DNA of 64,000 nucleotides from Sphingobacterium multivorum (GTDB taxonomy: Bacteria; Bacteroidota; Bacteroidia; Sphingobacteriales; Sphingobacteriaceae): assembly GCF_039511225.1 (NCBI RefSeq), contig NZ_CP154261.1:2976001-3040000 (forward strand). The letters are read 5' to 3'. The number at the start of each line of letters is the position of its first letter. Position 1 is the stretch's first letter. This document shows, piece after piece, positions 54,743 through 64,000 of this stretch. Below the pieces are notes generated by a model. The model saw only the letters and a program-made list of their open reading frames with translations. It did not search any database and was not told where the DNA came from. A program made the translations under genes and the position numbers.

Positions 54743-55680
54743 TACTTAATTGGATAATCTTGCATCAATTCAAACTGGTAGCCTTCTTTTTTTAATGCAT
54801 CAATTAAAGTGGATAACTCCTGCTGCCCTTTTCGCGTTTGAAACATATCATCATGCATTAAGAAAACAACATTATTAGGTACCATTGAGCTTTTGTTGTT
54901 CATATAATTTCGGATATGAGACAAGGTAGACTCTTGGCTCTGTATGGGCGTACCAGTAACGCTATTAAGCCGCCACTCAACGTCCCAGCCATAAATTGTA
55001 TATCCGTTCTTGTGCAATAGATCGGCTGTGCTGGATCCATTCTTAAGGTCAATCTTACGAACATTATCATATATCCAAATATTCCTTCCTGGAAGCCGAA
55101 CAATTTTATGTTTTAAATGGAGATCTTTTTCATTCTTTTCAAAATCAGCAAAAGCATTTTGGGGGTTACTATAAAATCTTGAATATTGATTGTTTGCGTG
55201 CGTATAGCTGTGATTATAACAGGCTATAAGTGGATTGGATTCATAACGGGCAAGATCGCGTTTTCTTCCTTTGCTCATATTCGCATGTTTACCAATCAAG
55301 AATACACTCACTTTAATGTTTTTTTCTTTCGCAATAGAATCAATAAAAGCACTACCAATTAATGGGCCATCATCAAAAGTCAAATAAATATGTTTTGGTT
55401 GCTTATCAAATGCTTTCCGCAGGGAGTCCTTTAGCTCACGTTTTTGTTGTTTGATCGGAACAGGGTGTAGACTATCTACTGTAAAGTGTATCTGATTTTT
55501 CTGAAGCGAATCCCACCTATTCAACAAATGTGGTATTTTTTCCTTAACAACCAATTTCTCCGTAAGTGTGTCCTTCAGTTCGCCTTTTCCCAAGACTTTG
55601 TTTGAAAAATCCTTACATGCGGTTACACTAAACACTATACTACAAATGAAAAGTACCACAAACAACCTACTACACTTCAT
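54739..55680 (-). CDS. Polysaccharide deacetylase family lipoprotein
   Basis: A 313-residue protein with a lipobox (CSIVFSVTAC, Cys near 22). The NodB-homology domain begins with YLTFDDGPLIGSAFID (catalytic Asp pair), then HSYTHAN (metal HxxxH) and a late VVFLMHDD motif. Family members remove acetyl groups from chitin, peptidoglycan or xylan. It likely acts on a cell-envelope or external glycan. Isolated gene. Confidence 0.9.
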   Translation of the reverse strand: MKCSRLFVVLFICSIVFSVTACKDFSNKVLGKGELKDTLTEKLVVKEKIPHLLNRWDSLQKNQIHFTVDSLHPVPIKQQKRELKDSLRKAFDKQPKHIYLTFDDGPLIGSAFIDSIAKEKNIKVSVFLIGKHANMSKGRKRDLARYESNPLIACYNHSYTHANNQYSRFYSNPQNAFADFEKNEKDLHLKHKIVRLPGRNIWIYDNVRKIDLKNGSSTADLLHKNGYTIYGWDVEWRLNSVTGTPIQSQESTLSHIRNYMNNKSSMVPNNVVFLMHDDMFQTRKGQQELSTLIDALKKEGYQFELMQDYPIKY

Positions 55681-55883
55681 ATCAATCGCTATAACTTAAT
55701 GAATTTCTTTTTTCAAAATTACTACAAAAACCTATTTATTAACCATAAAATCTTACAAATCCCTACTTTCAGGGATAAGGTGAGTCATCTTCAACAATCC
55801 GGTATAGCTCTTTTTATGGCTTCAGTCTTTATTATAAATCCGATATAAGAAACTATCGTGCCACTTTTTTCGACCGTTGGTCT

Positions 55884-56633
55884 TTATTTCTTTTTAAAAA
55901 ATAGTGCCTTGTTATACTCAAAATTCATCCGTGCGATATTCAGTACTGATATGCCTTGTGGACACTCTACCTCGCACGCTTCTGTATTTGAACAATGACC
56001 GAAGGACTCCTTATCCATTTGTTTGATCATATTTATTACCCGTTGACTACGCTCTTCCTTTCCTTGTGGTAATAGTGCCATATGGGTGATCTTTGCTGAG
56101 GTAAAAAGGGCCGCGCTGCCATTTTTGCACGTCGCCACACAAGCACCACAACCTATACAGGCTGCCGAGTCAAAGGCCGATTCAGCTAATTCATGAGAAA
56201 TAGGAATGGCTGTTGCATCTGGAGCCTGTCCTGTATTGATAGAGACAAATCCACCGGAAGAAATAATTCGATCGAATGCGGAACGATCCACTTTTAGATC
56301 TTTTTTTATATGAAATGCGGCTGAACGAAAAGGTTCTATGGTAATGGTATCCTTGTCTTTAAATGAACGTAAATGTAACTGGCAAGTCGTCGTATGCTTA
56401 AGGGGCCCATGTGCAATGCCGTTAATCATCATTCCGCACTGTCCGCAAATTCCCTCACGACAGTCGTGATCGAACTCGACGGGCTCTTCTCCTCCTGTTA
56501 TCAACTGTTCATTTAAAGTATCCAACATTTCCAAAAAAGACATATGCGGATTGAGGTCAGTTAATGTGTACGTCACTAATTTGCCTGTAGCATTGCGATC
56601 CTTTTGTCGCCATATTTTAAGATATAAATCCAT
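55884..56633 (-). CDS. sdhB: Succinate dehydrogenase/fumarate reductase iron-sulfur subunit
   Basis: A 249-residue SdhB/FrdB. The N-terminal 2Fe-2S ferredoxin domain has [12 protein letters not shown], and the C-terminal domain has [15 protein letters not shown] and [15 protein letters not shown] for the 4Fe-4S and 3Fe-4S clusters. It passes electrons from the flavin to the quinone. Last gene of the sdhC-sdhA-sdhB operon, five to twelve bases after sdhA. The ATG at 56633 or 56639 are both possible starts. Confidence 0.97.
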   Translation of the reverse strand: MDLYLKIWRQKDRNATGKLVTYTLTDLNPHMSFLEMLDTLNEQLITGGEEPVEFDHDCREGICGQCGMMINGIAHGPLKHTTTCQLHLRSFKDKDTITIEPFRSAAFHIKKDLKVDRSAFDRIISSGGFVSINTGQAPDATAIPISHELAESAFDSAACIGCGACVATCKNGSAALFTSAKITHMALLPQGKEERSQRVINMIKQMDKESFGHCSNTEACEVECPQGISVLNIARMNFEYNKALFFKKK

Positions 56634-56644
56634 AATCATTCATT

Positions 56645-58561
56645 TTATTTATAGCTCCTAACAGTTGGTTGTATTTCTTCAAAGGTCAACGGTTCTTTGA
56701 CCAACTCAGGTTCTTCATTTTCTCCCTTCCATAACCAAGCGGAAATAAATTGGTATTCGGCATCGTTACGTAGCGCCTCTCCGTCTGCAGTTTGATATTC
56801 TTCCCGAAAATGCGCTCCACAGGATTCATTTCGCGTCAATGCATCATAACACATCAGTTCTCCAATCTCAAAATAGTCTGCTACGCGTCCGGCTTTCTCC
56901 AGTTCGCTATTTAAAGTATCGGCCTCGCCGCTGACAATAACGTCCTTGAAAAATTCTTGTTTTAGCTTTCTAATTTCTTCAATAGCATAGCGAAGCCCTT
57001 TTTCATTACGCGCCAGCCCACAATAGTCATAGAGTATTTTGCCCAGTGTTTTATGGAAATAATCCACAGTTTTACTGCCTTTGATTTTCAAAAATACGTC
57101 GATTTGTTTTCTAACATCCTCTTCAGCACGTTCAAACGCAATATGATCTGTGGAAATTTTCCCCGTATGAATATCGTTTGCCAAATAATTGGCAATCGTA
57201 TAGGGACCGATAAAATAGCCATCGACAGATGCCTGAAGCAGTGAATTTGCCCCAAGTCTGTTTGCACCATGGTCCGCAAAATTAGCTTCGCCAAGCGCAA
57301 ATAAACCTGGCAGACTCGTCATCAACTCATAATCGACCCATAAACCGCCCATGGAAAAGTGTGCAGACGGTGAGATCATCATCGGTACGCTATAAGCATC
57401 ATATCCCGTAATCTTTTCATACATGTCAAATAGATTACCATATTTTTCCTGTATTTTCTGTTTCCCCTGTTCGCTGATAGCCTTCGCAAAATCAAGATAA
57501 ACAGCATTTTTGAGTGGACCAATCCCAAAGCCGGCATCGATCCGTTCCTTTGCCGCCCGAGAGGAAATATCCCGTGGGGCAAGATTTCCAAATGCGGGAT
57601 ACCGTCGTTCTAAAAAGTAATCCCGTTCTTCCTCCGGAATAGCGTTGGGTTCTCGCGTCTCACCTTCCTTCATGGGGACCCATATTCTTCCGTCATTGCG
57701 CAAAGACTCCGACATTAAGGTTAATTTAGACTGATAACTGCCCGATTGTGGTAAGGACGTCGGGTGAATCTGAATCCAGCTCGGAGAAGCCATTAATGCG
57801 CCCTTTTTATGTGCGCGCCAGATTGCCGAACCGTTACATCCCATGGCCAAGGTCGATAGGTAATATATTTTACCATAACCTCCTGTTGCTAATACAACTG
57901 TATGGGCCGCATGGCGTTCAATATCGCCCGTATCTAGATTACGTACGATAACACCACGTGCCTTTCCATCGATAACAACAACATCAAGCATCTCATGTCG
58001 TGTAAAAAGTTGCACGGTTCCCTTCCCTACCTGGCGCATAAGTGCCTGGTAGGCGCCCAAAAGAAGCTGCTGCCCGGTTTGGCCTCTTGCATAGAACGTC
58101 CGACTTACCTGTACGCCGCCAAAAGAGCGATTATTTAAATAGCCACCGTATTCTCGTCCAAAAGGAACTCCTTGGGCTACAGCTTGATCGATCAAATTAA
58201 GTGAGCATTCTGCCATGCGGTATACATTTGCTTCACGTGCACGGAAATCCCCTCCTTTTAAGGTGTCAACAAACATTCTGTAAACGCTATCTCCATCATT
58301 TTTATAGTTCTTTGCCGCATTTACCCCGCCCTGCGCTGCAACGGAATGCGCCCGTCGCGGACTGTCCTGAAAACAAAATGATTTCACCTGATACCCCATC
58401 TCGCCAAGGGAGGCTGCAATAGAACTACCCGCCAACCCTGTACCAATCACGATAACATCCAATTTTTTGCGATTGGCGGGATTAACTAATTTGGCAGTCT
58501 TCTTATAGCGTGTCCATTTTTCATCCAATGGCCCTTCTGGTATTTTTGAATTTAATATCAT
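56645..58561 (-). CDS. sdhA: Succinate dehydrogenase/fumarate reductase flavoprotein subunit
   Basis: A 638-residue SdhA of the Bacteroidota/epsilon type. [21 protein letters not shown] is the FAD-binding motif, and the [16 protein letters not shown] stretch contains the His that carries FAD covalently. HPTSLP and [12 protein letters not shown] are the substrate and C-terminal FAD motifs. It oxidises succinate to fumarate (or the reverse) in the TCA cycle and respiration. It lies between sdhC and sdhB with 12-base and 11-base gaps. Confidence 0.97.
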   Translation of the reverse strand: MILNSKIPEGPLDEKWTRYKKTAKLVNPANRKKLDVIVIGTGLAGSSIAASLGEMGYQVKSFCFQDSPRRAHSVAAQGGVNAAKNYKNDGDSVYRMFVDTLKGGDFRAREANVYRMAECSLNLIDQAVAQGVPFGREYGGYLNNRSFGGVQVSRTFYARGQTGQQLLLGAYQALMRQVGKGTVQLFTRHEMLDVVVIDGKARGVIVRNLDTGDIERHAAHTVVLATGGYGKIYYLSTLAMGCNGSAIWRAHKKGALMASPSWIQIHPTSLPQSGSYQSKLTLMSESLRNDGRIWVPMKEGETREPNAIPEEERDYFLERRYPAFGNLAPRDISSRAAKERIDAGFGIGPLKNAVYLDFAKAISEQGKQKIQEKYGNLFDMYEKITGYDAYSVPMMISPSAHFSMGGLWVDYELMTSLPGLFALGEANFADHGANRLGANSLLQASVDGYFIGPYTIANYLANDIHTGKISTDHIAFERAEEDVRKQIDVFLKIKGSKTVDYFHKTLGKILYDYCGLARNEKGLRYAIEEIRKLKQEFFKDVIVSGEADTLNSELEKAGRVADYFEIGELMCYDALTRNESCGAHFREEYQTADGEALRNDAEYQFISAWLWKGENEEPELVKEPLTFEEIQPTVRSYK

Positions 58562-58573
58562 GATTTATCCGCT

Positions 58574-59230
58574 TTAGTTTACTGTAAAGAATATATAAAT
58601 AGGCATCATGGCAAAGCCCAAACTAATGATAACCGAATAGCCAATGCCAAGGATCTTAAACCATTTGACAAATTTTGGATGAAATAATCCTAAGGTTCGA
58701 ATTGCGCTATGAATCCCGTGAATAAGATGATAACACAAGGCTATCATAGATAATACATAGATAAGGACGTACCACCATTGTTGGAAGACAGCGATGACCA
58801 AAACATATAAGTCCTTGTTCCCCCGCTCATCAAGCGGGGTTGCACCAAATTTGTATACATACCAAAAATTCTGAAAATGGATAACTAAAAAGATGAGAAT
58901 TATAGTACCTAAAATTCCCATATTACGCGAGTACCATTTGCTTGCTCTTCCGCGATGATCCGATTTATAAACAGCTCCCTCCTTTTTATTTTTTAATGTA
59001 ATAACAAGGCCATCTAAGGCATGAAGGATAATGCTGGTATAAAGTACATAAGAGATAATCTTGATCAAGATATTGCCCGCTAGAAAATGTGAGTAGGCAT
59101 TAAATTGTAAATGTGCTTGTTCCTGCGGCAAGAATAGCTGTAAGTTCCCTAGGAAGTGAATCAGCAAAAAGAACGCTAAAAACAATCCAGTCAGGCACAT
59201 GAGCATCTTTTTTGACAAAGTAGATAACAT
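58574..59230 (-). CDS. sdhC: Succinate dehydrogenase cytochrome b subunit
   Basis: A 218-residue, five-helix membrane protein of the cytochrome b558 SdhC type that replaces the two-subunit anchor of other bacteria. Histidines in several membrane helices (FFLLIHFLGNLQ, SIILHALDGLVIT, FLVIHFQNFWYV, LCYHLIHGIHSAIRTLG) are the heme b ligand candidates. It anchors SdhAB in the inner membrane and reduces or oxidises the quinone. Confidence 0.93.
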   Translation of the reverse strand: MLSTLSKKMLMCLTGLFLAFFLLIHFLGNLQLFLPQEQAHLQFNAYSHFLAGNILIKIISYVLYTSIILHALDGLVITLKNKKEGAVYKSDHRGRASKWYSRNMGILGTIILIFLVIHFQNFWYVYKFGATPLDERGNKDLYVLVIAVFQQWWYVLIYVLSMIALCYHLIHGIHSAIRTLGLFHPKFVKWFKILGIGYSVIISLGFAMMPIYIFFTVN

Positions 59231-59246
59231 AATAAGATCCTAATTT

Positions 59247-60677
59247 TTAATAATAACCTATAACCTTCATCCACAATCCACCAACACCCATGTAAATCAC
59301 CAATAATACGATACCGATTTCCAATCCACGCAACCACCATGATTTTAAATCAACATAGCCACTTCCGAAAAATACCGGTGCAGGGCCATGGCCATAATGT
59401 GTTAATACACCATAGATGGAGCCTAGAAATCCAAGCATCATCGCAAGCAGCATTGGTGGAATGCCTAAAGAAACACCGACACCCAACAAAGCGGCATACA
59501 TCGCTGCTACATGGGCAGTTGCACTAGCGAAAATGTAGTGACTAAAGAAGTAAACAAGAATAATGACAGGAAAGGCTATTTGCCAGCTCAAATCACCAAT
59601 CTGTACTTTAATCAAATCACTAAACCAGCCGATGAATCCCAATTCGTTTAATGAACTGGCCATCATGACCAACACAGCAAACCAAACAATCGTATCCCAT
59701 GCTCCTTTTTCTGCTTTAACATCCTCCCAGGTCAACACAGAGGTTAGTAACAGTAGCGTTAAACCTATAAAAGCCGTCGTTGTAGCATCAATTGAAAAGG
59801 ATCCACCAAAGATCCATAATGCCAATAAGATAAAGAATGCCAAAAGCATTAACCACTCATTCCTCGAAATAGGCCCCATCTCTTTTAGTTTCTGTGCCGC
59901 CATCTTCGGCGCATCGCCTGTTTTTTTTAATTCAGGCGGATATAATTTGTAAAGAACAAGCGGTACCACAAAAAAGGCGACAATACCAGGTATGAATCCC
60001 GCAATGGCCCAGGACATCCAAGTAATGTCGATTCCCAGGTTCGCAGCAAATTTTTGACACATTGGATTACTGGCCGTCCCAGTCAAAAACATCGAAGATG
60101 CGATAAGATTCATATAATAGCTATTTAAAGTAAGATAGGATCCCAATTTCCGATGTGTATCTGGTTTATCGGGGACGGAATCAAAACTAATAGCCATGGA
60201 TTTCATAATTGGATATATAATTCCACCGCCTCGAGCCGTATTGCTCGGGATTGCTGGAGCTAAACAGACGTCTGCCAGTCCCAATCCATAGGCTAACCCG
60301 AGCGAACTTTTTCCAAAAACACGAATGAAAAGAAATGCAATCCGATTGCCAAGACCGGTTTTTATGAAACCGCGAGCAATAAAGAAAGAGATACCAATCA
60401 GCCAGATAACTTTGTCGCCAAAACCGGTCAAAGCTTTGGTAATGGATTTACCAGCATCTCCGGGGGCCAACACTTGTGTCAGCGCGGTAAATGCTATGGC
60501 CATCATACACATGGTACCCATCGGCGCTGCTTTTAAAATAATCCCAAGAATAGTTGCTGCGAAGATAGCAAAGAGATGCCAAGCTTCTGGGCTGACTCCT
60601 TTCGGTATTGGGATAAACCATAAAATGAGTGCCACAAGAAAAGTGATGGCAATATTTTTAATACTGATTTCTTTCAT
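59247..60677 (-). CDS. DASS family anion permease (CitT/TtdT-like)
   Basis: A 476-residue transporter with about 12-14 membrane helices. APAIPSNTARGGGIIYPIMKS and FLTGTASNPMCQKFA are the two SNT-type substrate/cation motifs of the divalent-anion:Na+ symporter superfamily, and the general form resembles CitT/TtdT dicarboxylate exchangers. It would move succinate, fumarate or related acids. Its position right before sdhC supports a link to dicarboxylate use or export. Substrate is inferred. Confidence 0.92.
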   Translation of the reverse strand: MKEISIKNIAITFLVALILWFIPIPKGVSPEAWHLFAIFAATILGIILKAAPMGTMCMMAIAFTALTQVLAPGDAGKSITKALTGFGDKVIWLIGISFFIARGFIKTGLGNRIAFLFIRVFGKSSLGLAYGLGLADVCLAPAIPSNTARGGGIIYPIMKSMAISFDSVPDKPDTHRKLGSYLTLNSYYMNLIASSMFLTGTASNPMCQKFAANLGIDITWMSWAIAGFIPGIVAFFVVPLVLYKLYPPELKKTGDAPKMAAQKLKEMGPISRNEWLMLLAFFILLALWIFGGSFSIDATTTAFIGLTLLLLTSVLTWEDVKAEKGAWDTIVWFAVLVMMASSLNELGFIGWFSDLIKVQIGDLSWQIAFPVIILVYFFSHYIFASATAHVAAMYAALLGVGVSLGIPPMLLAMMLGFLGSIYGVLTHYGHGPAPVFFGSGYVDLKSWWLRGLEIGIVLLVIYMGVGGLWMKVIGYY

Positions 60678-60697
60678 AATAAGCGAGGTTTAATAAA

Positions 60698-61864
60698 TTA
60701 GAATCGACTTTGTACTTGAATAATAAATAAATTCTTATTGAATTCACTGGTATTTTCGGTCTGCTTTTTATACCGGTCTAACTGGAGACCAAGCTGAATC
60801 CTTGCACCATAATTTTTTAAAAATTCTAGACCAAACATCGGTGTGTATGTTTGACGTCCATTTGCATTTAGTTTATAATTTGGATCAATGTATTCATATC
60901 GGCAAGATAGCTCGAAAGCGCTCAAATTGAAATAATTTACTTCGTATCTTAAATTTGGAAGAAAATAAATACCCCGTACAAGGTAGTCGCTCAATTTGGC
61001 GGTACGAGCACTCTCGTCCAACGAATAATACAGGTTATGATTGATCGCCTGTTTTGCTTCCAGCTGCATATCGAGATTCCAGCGCTTGCCAAAGTTCACG
61101 TTTCCGGTTAGATCAACACCCAATGCATGCACCTGTTTTTTCATGACTTCACCAATACCCCCGTTGAGTCCTAAGTTAACACTATACTTCTTTGAGAGAC
61201 CAAAGACAAGACGCGTAGCATATTGTTTGCCATTGTCGTTATCGACTACCTGATTTTTTCCATTTCCATTTACCACGGATAACGAGTAGCTAAAAGGCAT
61301 TTCCCCAAGCGTGGTCTCACCTGTCGCTGCCACGCCGATCTGAAAGCTTGCCCAGCCGAGTTTGCCAAACTCAAGATATTGATTAGACCAATCCAATGAT
61401 TTGATAATATCAATCGGATAGGTCTCTTCAATACCAAACCAGGGACGGAATTGGCCTACTGTGATCGCCAATTTGGGACTAAATGTATATTTCAAATAAG
61501 CATTTTCAAGAACTTTTGTTTTCGGATCGCTTTTAAAATCCGCGAGATTTGCCAAAACTGCCACCTCTGTGCGTTTGCTAATTTGGGCACGCATCTGAAC
61601 ACGCATATACTTCACCATAAAATTGTTGTCCGTACCAGAACCATCACTGTGATGCAGTCCATTAACGTCTACGTCTTTTGTGCCACTCACAAGGTATCTG
61701 GCCTGAAATAAACCTTTTACCTGAAGCTTGGGATAAATCGTATCATCCTTGGTTAGTTTTACAGAATCTACTTTGCTTTGTTGTTCGGCCCCTACTTCTT
61801 GCCCCTTGGCCAGGTTATTCAATAGTGAGCACGCAATAAGGAGTGGAATGTAATGTTTCTTCAT
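60698..61864 (-). CDS. Porin, OprO/OprP-like
   Basis: Start at the ATG at 61864 (388 residues) with a signal peptide (KHYIPLLIACSLLNNLAKGQ). The rest is barrel-like, alternating strands with GQFRPWFGIEETYPIDIIKSLD as the family constriction-loop signature and a C-terminal aromatic (QSRF). OprO/OprP-like proteins pass phosphate, but related porins pass other anions. First in the dicarboxylate cluster, so it probably brings organic acids across the outer membrane. Confidence 0.88.
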   Translation of the reverse strand: MKKHYIPLLIACSLLNNLAKGQEVGAEQQSKVDSVKLTKDDTIYPKLQVKGLFQARYLVSGTKDVDVNGLHHSDGSGTDNNFMVKYMRVQMRAQISKRTEVAVLANLADFKSDPKTKVLENAYLKYTFSPKLAITVGQFRPWFGIEETYPIDIIKSLDWSNQYLEFGKLGWASFQIGVAATGETTLGEMPFSYSLSVVNGNGKNQVVDNDNGKQYATRLVFGLSKKYSVNLGLNGGIGEVMKKQVHALGVDLTGNVNFGKRWNLDMQLEAKQAINHNLYYSLDESARTAKLSDYLVRGIYFLPNLRYEVNYFNLSAFELSCRYEYIDPNYKLNANGRQTYTPMFGLEFLKNYGARIQLGLQLDRYKKQTENTSEFNKNLFIIQVQSRF

Positions 61865-62184
61865 ATCAAAACAATTTGGCCTTAGCGAGTAGCCCGGCCT
61901 ACTTTTCGTTGTTAATAATGTTACTTCTTCGATTTGGTATTGTAGTAACAACAGATAACATTAGAAAATGTTTTGTTATTTTAATATAATTTAATAACTG
62001 TAAGAAAACCAGTCCGATTCTAAAATGGTGTCGTGTAAATTCCATGTTTTTGTGTAATTTCACGGACGAACATTAAACTAATCTAATTTTCAAATTCGCA
62101 GATTGATCTTTTAAGGAGCCATTGAACTCACTGAAAACTTCGCGCGTAAATTATGGTATGCAATTTTTAGAATCGATAAATATT
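61865..62184. other. Divergent promoter region
   Basis: About 320 bases between the porin and glycoside-hydrolase-like genes. An AT-rich stretch around 61940-61990 probably holds promoters for both directions, but no confident boxes were read. Confidence 0.4.
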
Positions 62185-63576
62185 ATGAAAGAAAAATTAA
62201 TCAAGACATGTTTTATTTGCCTGCTTCTCCTGATCATTCAGGGTTTTTCAATAACCACAAGCCACGCTGCTGACAAAGAAAAACCCGCCATGTTTTGGAC
62301 TTGGCTAGATTACAACGCCAAAACAAACTTTGATTCAATTTGCCGTGAGATGAATTATTTAGGAATCGATGGCGTAATGTTAAATGCCGCCAGTCCAGAC
62401 GAGTATCGAGTAGCAATTCCCATTGCAAAAAAATATGGCATCCAAGTTATCGCGTGGCTTTGGACGATGAACTTGGAACATGACAGGGATAAAATACTCC
62501 AAGAACATCCGGATTGGTTCAGCGTCAATCGAAATGGTAAAAGTCTGGCAGATACCACTGCATACGTTGGTTATTATAAATTCTTGTCACCTGTTGTGCC
62601 CGGAGTAAAAGAGTATATCCGTAAAAAAATCGAATCCTATTGTGAAGTCGAGGGATTGGAGGGGATTTCTATTGACTATAATCGCTACGTGGATGTTGTC
62701 CTCCCTACAACCCTTTGGCCTAAATACAATATTGTTCAAGATCGTGAATACCCAGCTTGGGATTACGGTTACCATCCAATTGCAATAGCGAAGTTCAAGA
62801 AACAGTATGGTTATGATCCGAGAGCACAAAAAGATCCATCGAAAGATCTAAAATGGCGCCAATTTCGTTGCGATCAGATAACCGATATCGCCAATATGAT
62901 TGCAGACATCGTTCACTCCCATGGTAAAACAATGGCTGCATCCCCATTTCCGACTCCCAAAATGGCTTCTCGTATGGTGCGCCAAGATTGGGGTAAGTGG
63001 AATTTGGATGTTGTTTTTCCGATGGTATACAGCAATTTTTATACAGAAGATCCAAGCTTTATTAGAGATTGTACATTAGAAAATGTGCGCGATAAAGGAG
63101 CAAATACGACACTATATTGTGGATTGATGGCTAAAAATAATGAAGAAATATTTGCCGATATGGATGAGGCGCTAAATAATGGTGCGCAGGGAATTTCTAT
63201 CTTTACCATCCATAGCTTAAAAGATCCACAGATAAGGGAAAAATTTAAAAACTATACAGCTGCTGCGAAAGCTAAAAAAGCGCAAAATAATGGAACTTTA
63301 ACCCATTCGGCACATGTGAAAATCGAAAATAATCCTTTCAAAAAAGAAGGTATTATGAAATTAATCAACCAAAAGATACAAGATTTGGTACGCTCAGAAA
63401 ATCCTGCTGCCAGCCCGATAGCATTATCAAAATATAAAAAAATAGATGCATACGATGTAACTCAAAAATACCTGGTTACTGATCAGGTGAGCAAAAAGAA
63501 TTTTTACGTCACCTTCTTTTTCTATGGCGGTATACTTTCCGGTTGGAATGTTGATCCAGCTCCAAATGCATCCTAA
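62185..63576 (+). CDS. Secreted glycoside-hydrolase-like protein (GHL10/DUF187 type)
   Basis: From the ATG at 62185 (463 residues), a signal peptide (KEKLIKTCFICLLLLIIQGFS...SHA) precedes a TIM-barrel-like domain. It shows LGIDGVMLNAASPDEY, GIQVIAWLWTMN, EGLEGISIDYNRYVD (a catalytic Asp-like position) and MDEALNNGAQGISIFTIHSL. This resembles family-10-like putative glycosidases (YngK/DUF187 type). The exact sugar target is unknown. A hairpin terminator follows. Confidence 0.8.
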   Translation: MKEKLIKTCFICLLLLIIQGFSITTSHAADKEKPAMFWTWLDYNAKTNFDSICREMNYLGIDGVMLNAASPDEYRVAIPIAKKYGIQVIAWLWTMNLEHDRDKILQEHPDWFSVNRNGKSLADTTAYVGYYKFLSPVVPGVKEYIRKKIESYCEVEGLEGISIDYNRYVDVVLPTTLWPKYNIVQDREYPAWDYGYHPIAIAKFKKQYGYDPRAQKDPSKDLKWRQFRCDQITDIANMIADIVHSHGKTMAASPFPTPKMASRMVRQDWGKWNLDVVFPMVYSNFYTEDPSFIRDCTLENVRDKGANTTLYCGLMAKNNEEIFADMDEALNNGAQGISIFTIHSLKDPQIREKFKNYTAAAKAKKAQNNGTLTHSAHVKIENNPFKKEGIMKLINQKIQDLVRSENPAASPIALSKYKKIDAYDVTQKYLVTDQVSKKNFYVTFFFYGGILSGWNVDPAPNAS

Positions 63577-63594
63577 AGGATGACCTACTAGATG

Positions 63595-63626
63595 GAGGTG
63601 CTAAAATGTTACTTATTTGGCACCTC
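63595..63626 (+). terminator. Terminator of the glycoside-hydrolase-like gene
   Basis: A perfect 7-bp stem (GAGGTGC / GCACCTC) with an 18-base loop, followed by TTTTCTTTT. It lies 18 bases past the stop codon. Confidence 0.75.
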
Positions 63627-63678
63627 TTTTCTTTTAATACACTGTTCCCTATCTTTGGAACAAACAAATACTGAAAAA

Positions 63679-64000
63679 ATGAGAAAAAATGTCAGGTTGG
63701 TAGCCTGTATTATAGGTTTGATATGTTCCGGATCAATTACTGTATCGTTTGCTCAAAACAACATTCAAAACCAGCACAGTACTAAGAGCGCGATCATTGA
63801 TAAAGCGCTATTGGATAAAATATTGGATAAAAATAGGCAATCATTCAAAGAAGGTAAAGTGGCTGATTACATCCCGGAATTAAGTAAAGCCAATGCAGCA
63901 TCTGTCGCACTTTCGGTGGTAAATAGTGATGGAACAATCGTTAGTATCGGAGATGTACAACAAAGATTTACAATTCAGAGTATTTCAAAAATTGTTTCCT
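63679..64000 (+). CDS. Secreted glutaminase, 5' part (cut by window end)
   Basis: The ATG at 63679 opens a signal peptide (ending near VSFAQ). The visible 107 codons then read GKVADYIPELSKANAASVALSVVNSDGTIVSIGD...FTIQSISKI. This matches the start of serine-dependent glutaminases of the GlsA type, including the YIPELxxA and FxIQSISK motifs, of which Ser and Lys of QSISK are catalytic. It would convert glutamine to glutamate and ammonia, here outside the cytoplasm. The remaining two-thirds lie outside the window. Confidence 0.9.
   Translation, partial: MRKNVRLVACIIGLICSGSITVSFAQNNIQNQHSTKSAIIDKALLDKILDKNRQSFKEGKVADYIPELSKANAASVALSVVNSDGTIVSIGDVQQRFTIQSISKIVS

Noticed and set aside
1..64000. 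CRISPR array
   Set aside because: No regularly spaced direct repeats and no cas genes were seen.

Overview
The window looks like a chromosomal segment of a Bacteroidota bacterium, most likely a Sphingobacteriaceae member such as Sphingobacterium. The evidence is a SusC/SusD pair, sigma-A type promoters of the TTG-N19-TAnnTTTG form, many secreted proteins of Bacteroidota type, DUF6090, TlpA/DUF4369 thioredoxins, a sdhC-sdhA-sdhB operon with a single cytochrome b subunit, and AT-rich intergenic DNA. No rRNA, complete tRNA, CRISPR array, integrase or complete insertion sequence was seen.

Region 1 (1-14.7 kb) is AT-rich and accessory in character. It holds a WKNG-repeat/FKBP-like secreted protein, small membrane proteins, a CPBP protease, two TetR regulators and a thioredoxin-reductase-like flavoprotein. 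It also has an SDR-TetR-TolC-MFP-RND efflux operon at 7.7-14.7 kb. A 17-bp palindrome (ATTGAACAGTGTTCAAT) lies inside the operon promoter, with near copies before tolC and before the divergent flavoprotein unit, which outlines a local TetR regulon.

Region 2 (14.9-20.7 kb) is the most unusual part. It holds a three-gene ATP-grasp (graspetide-type) cassette with a small possible substrate and a membrane protein. Next to it are a short Cap4/DUF4297-like nuclease ORF, a DUF4209/HEPN-like protein with an RNxxxHG motif, and a translationally coupled YegP (DUF1508) and PIN-like pair. The block ends at a 3' tRNA fragment with its own terminator at 20.69-20.74 kb, which I read as the right attachment site of an integrated island. 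Its intact tRNA and integrase would lie left of the window. A zeta-toxin/antitoxin pair sits just outside.

Region 3 (22-33.3 kb) carries GNATs, a TlpA thioredoxin and a thioredoxin remnant, DUF6090, secreted proteins, an S41 protease, a YtcJ-like amidohydrolase, a HAD hydrolase and a NUDIX hydrolase. Region 4 (33.5-40.1 kb) is a tight five-gene operon: ethanolamine-type permease, glutamine-synthetase-like ligase, Fe-alcohol dehydrogenase, gamma-glutamyl hydrolase and aldehyde dehydrogenase, with a divergent Lrp/AsnC regulator. It fits ethanolamine catabolism through gamma-glutamylated intermediates rather than EutBC, or putrescine by the Puu route.

Region 5 (40.2-54.7 kb) has an XRE-pentapeptide fusion, a CPA1 antiporter, a serine hydrolase-TPR protein, a GntR/MFS pair sharing a probable operator, and a SusC/SusD pair in which susD is broken by an apparent one-base deletion. 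Region 6 (54.7-64 kb) has a truncated GNAT, a polysaccharide deacetylase, the porin-DASS transporter-sdhCAB dicarboxylate/respiration cluster, a secreted glycoside-hydrolase-like protein, and the start of a secreted glutaminase cut by the window end.
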